Shown here piece after piece: positions 12,735 to 13,661 of a stretch of DNA of 13,661 bases. The position numbers and the translations under genes were made by a program. Below the pieces are notes generated by a model. It saw nothing but the letters and a program-made list of their open reading frames with translations. It ran no database searches and was not told the origin of the DNA. Every line of letters begins with the position of its first letter. Within the stretch, counting starts at the first letter, position 1. Source of the stretch: Actinomycetes bacterium (lineage in GTDB: Bacteria > Actinomycetota > Actinomycetes > Streptosporangiales > Streptosporangiaceae); assembly GCA_025964635.1 (NCBI GenBank), contig JAOPYP010000341.1:1-13661 (forward strand). Reading direction: 5' to 3'.

Positions 12735-13134
12735 TGGTTCCCACTGTGCTGTTCGTCTGCGTGCACAACGCTGGCCGTTCCCAGATGGCCGCCACCCTGC
12801 TCGATCACGAGGCGCAGGGACGCGTCCAGGTGACCTCAGCCGGTTCCGGGCCCGCGGCCGAACTCAACCCGCCGTGGTCGCGGCCATGGCGGAAATCGGG
12901 CTCGACCTGTCCCGCGAGTTCCCCAAGCCCCTGACCGGTGAGCAGGTCCAGGCCGCCGACGCTGTCATCACGATGGGCTGCGGGGATGCCTGCCCCTTCT
13001 ACCCGGGCCAGCGCTACCTCGACTGGGACCTGACCGACCCGGCGGGCCTGAGCGTGCAGGCGGTCCGTCCCATCCGCGACGACATCCACCAGCGTGTACG
13101 CCAGCTGCTCAGCGAGCTGGACGCCACCGCCTGA
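12734..13134 (+). pseudogene. arsC: Arsenate reductase with one-base frameshift
   Basis: From ATG 12734 (GTG 12731 also in frame) the first part gives VLFVCVHNAGRSQMAATLL with the CX5R-S phosphatase loop (C9 to R15), then SAGSGPAAELNP. After about 12871 the frame shifts by one: the continuation, readable from 12874, is VVAAMAEIGLDLSREFPKPL, then MGCGDACPFYPG, YLDWDLTDP and AVRPIRDDI. Joined, these make an LMW-phosphatase-type arsenate reductase of about 134 residues, the family using mycothiol or thioredoxin. One G missing near 12871 (an expected Pro-Ala between N and VV) explains the break; as written the first frame ends at 12934. It may be a real mutation or an assembly error. All recognisable catalytic residues are otherwise intact. 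Confidence 0.85.
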
Positions 13135-13202
13135 CCGGGCTGCGGGTGTTTCGCATTCGCGCTGGGGTGGCTGTTGTCGAGGTGCCGCAATCGGATGATC
13201 CG

Positions 13203-13217
13203 GGCATCCTGGATGCC
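13203..13217. promoter_or_regulatory. Perfect palindrome touching the CDF start codon
   Basis: GGCATCC-T-GGATGCC ends one base before ATG 13218. No Shine-Dalgarno is visible for that ATG, so the palindrome occupies the place where the ribosome would bind. It may be a repressor site or a translational element. Confidence 0.45.
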
Positions 13218-13661
13218 ATGACTGATCCGCAGCCGGCTCCGGGTGCCGTCGGCCATGCCCACCAGGCCGGGCCCGGCCATGTCCACGAGCCCGGCCGTGG
13301 TCATGAGCGCGGCCATGCCCATGAGCGCGGCCATGTCTATGAGCCCGGGTCTGCGCACGCCCTCGGGCCGGGAAGGCTGGGGCGGCTCCGGCACCTGGTT
13401 TGGCCGCACTCACATGAAGCCGCGGACCGGGTGGATGCGGCCATGGAAGCCAGCGCGGCGGGCATGCGGGCGCTGTGGATCTCGCTGGCGGTCCTGGCCG
13501 CCACGGCGCTGGTGCAAGCGGCCGTCGTGGCGGCCTCCGGATCCGTCGCGCTGCTCGGGGACACCCTCCACAACGCGGCGGACGCACTGACCGCGGTGCC
13601 CCTGGGTATCGCGTTCCTGGCCGGCAGGCGGCGGCCGAACCGCCGGTACACCTACGGGTAC
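13218..13661 (+). CDS. Cation diffusion facilitator (CDF) metal transporter, N-terminal part
   Basis: The frame is open from ATG 13218 to the right edge (148 residues), so the gene is incomplete. Residues 12-66 form a His-rich cytosolic tail with at least twelve histidines (HAH, HVH, GHERGHAHERGH and HSH patterns), typical of zinc/cadmium/cobalt CDF exporters. Two hydrophobic segments follow at about 84-108 and 109-136. The second carries D115 and H118-N-A-A-D122, the HxxxD metal site of the CzcD/ZitB group. CDFs exchange metal for protons at the inner membrane. The gene starts 83 bases after arsC on the same strand and may share its transcript. An earlier in-frame GTG (13182) cannot be excluded. 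It does not explain arsenite export. Confidence 0.88.
   Translation, partial: MTDPQPAPGAVGHAHQAGPGHVHEPGRGHERGHAHERGHVYEPGSAHALGPGRLGRLRHLVWPHSHEAADRVDAAMEASAAGMRALWISLAVLAATALVQAAVVAASGSVALLGDTLHNAADALTAVPLGIAFLAGRRRPNRRYTYGY

Noticed and set aside
12861..12880. Programmed ribosomal frameshift in arsC
   Set aside because: No slippery heptamer or downstream stem typical of programmed events was seen, and ArsC proteins are not known to use one; simple deletion or sequence error is more likely.

Overview
This is about 13.7 kb of very GC-rich DNA (by eye around 70 percent) with strong G/C preference at third codon positions, GTG and ATG starts, TANNNT-type -10 boxes placed so close to start codons that some transcripts look leaderless, and several gene families typical of actinomycetes. 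I read it as a chromosomal accessory region of a filamentous or soil actinobacterium; genus cannot be called from the sequence. No tRNA, rRNA, CRISPR array, transposase or integrase was seen.

Left part (1-3378, plus strand): the end of a hopanoid-type glycosyltransferase (HpnB-like), then two tandem secreted 293-residue paralogues of unassigned function (568-1449 and 1727-2608, about 84 percent identical by hand count and exactly equal in length). Each is followed by a strong hairpin built on the same GC core. A 48-nt imperfect inverted repeat and a small uncharacterised gene (2953-3378) follow.

Middle part (3457-8384, mostly minus strand): a DedA-family membrane protein with a candidate PhoP (PHO) box upstream; a plus-strand Cys-rich small protein with a repetitive Gly/Gln tail; a BNR/Asp-box beta-propeller protein translationally coupled to a MoaD/ThiS-like protein ending in Gly-Gly; and a translationally coupled pair of unrecognised genes (7437-8384 and 6688-7440).

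Right part (8587-13661): an SDR oxidoreductase and an ArsR-family repressor diverge from one palindrome with overlapping, apparently leaderless promoters. Next is an arsenic island. On the minus strand run arsR (N-terminal Cys type), arsR (C-terminal CxxC type), arsM (As(III) S-adenosylmethionine methyltransferase) and an arsN1/PAT-type acetyltransferase. On the plus strand run arsI/cadI (C-As lyase family), a probable aquaporin remnant, arsC with a one-base frameshift, and a His-rich CDF metal exporter that runs off the window. The intact genes (arsM, arsI, arsN1) all act on organoarsenicals. The inorganic branch (aquaporin, arsenate reductase) looks damaged, so the island may be shifting from inorganic arsenic detoxification towards handling methylated arsenic and arsenic-containing antibiotics. 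That is inference.
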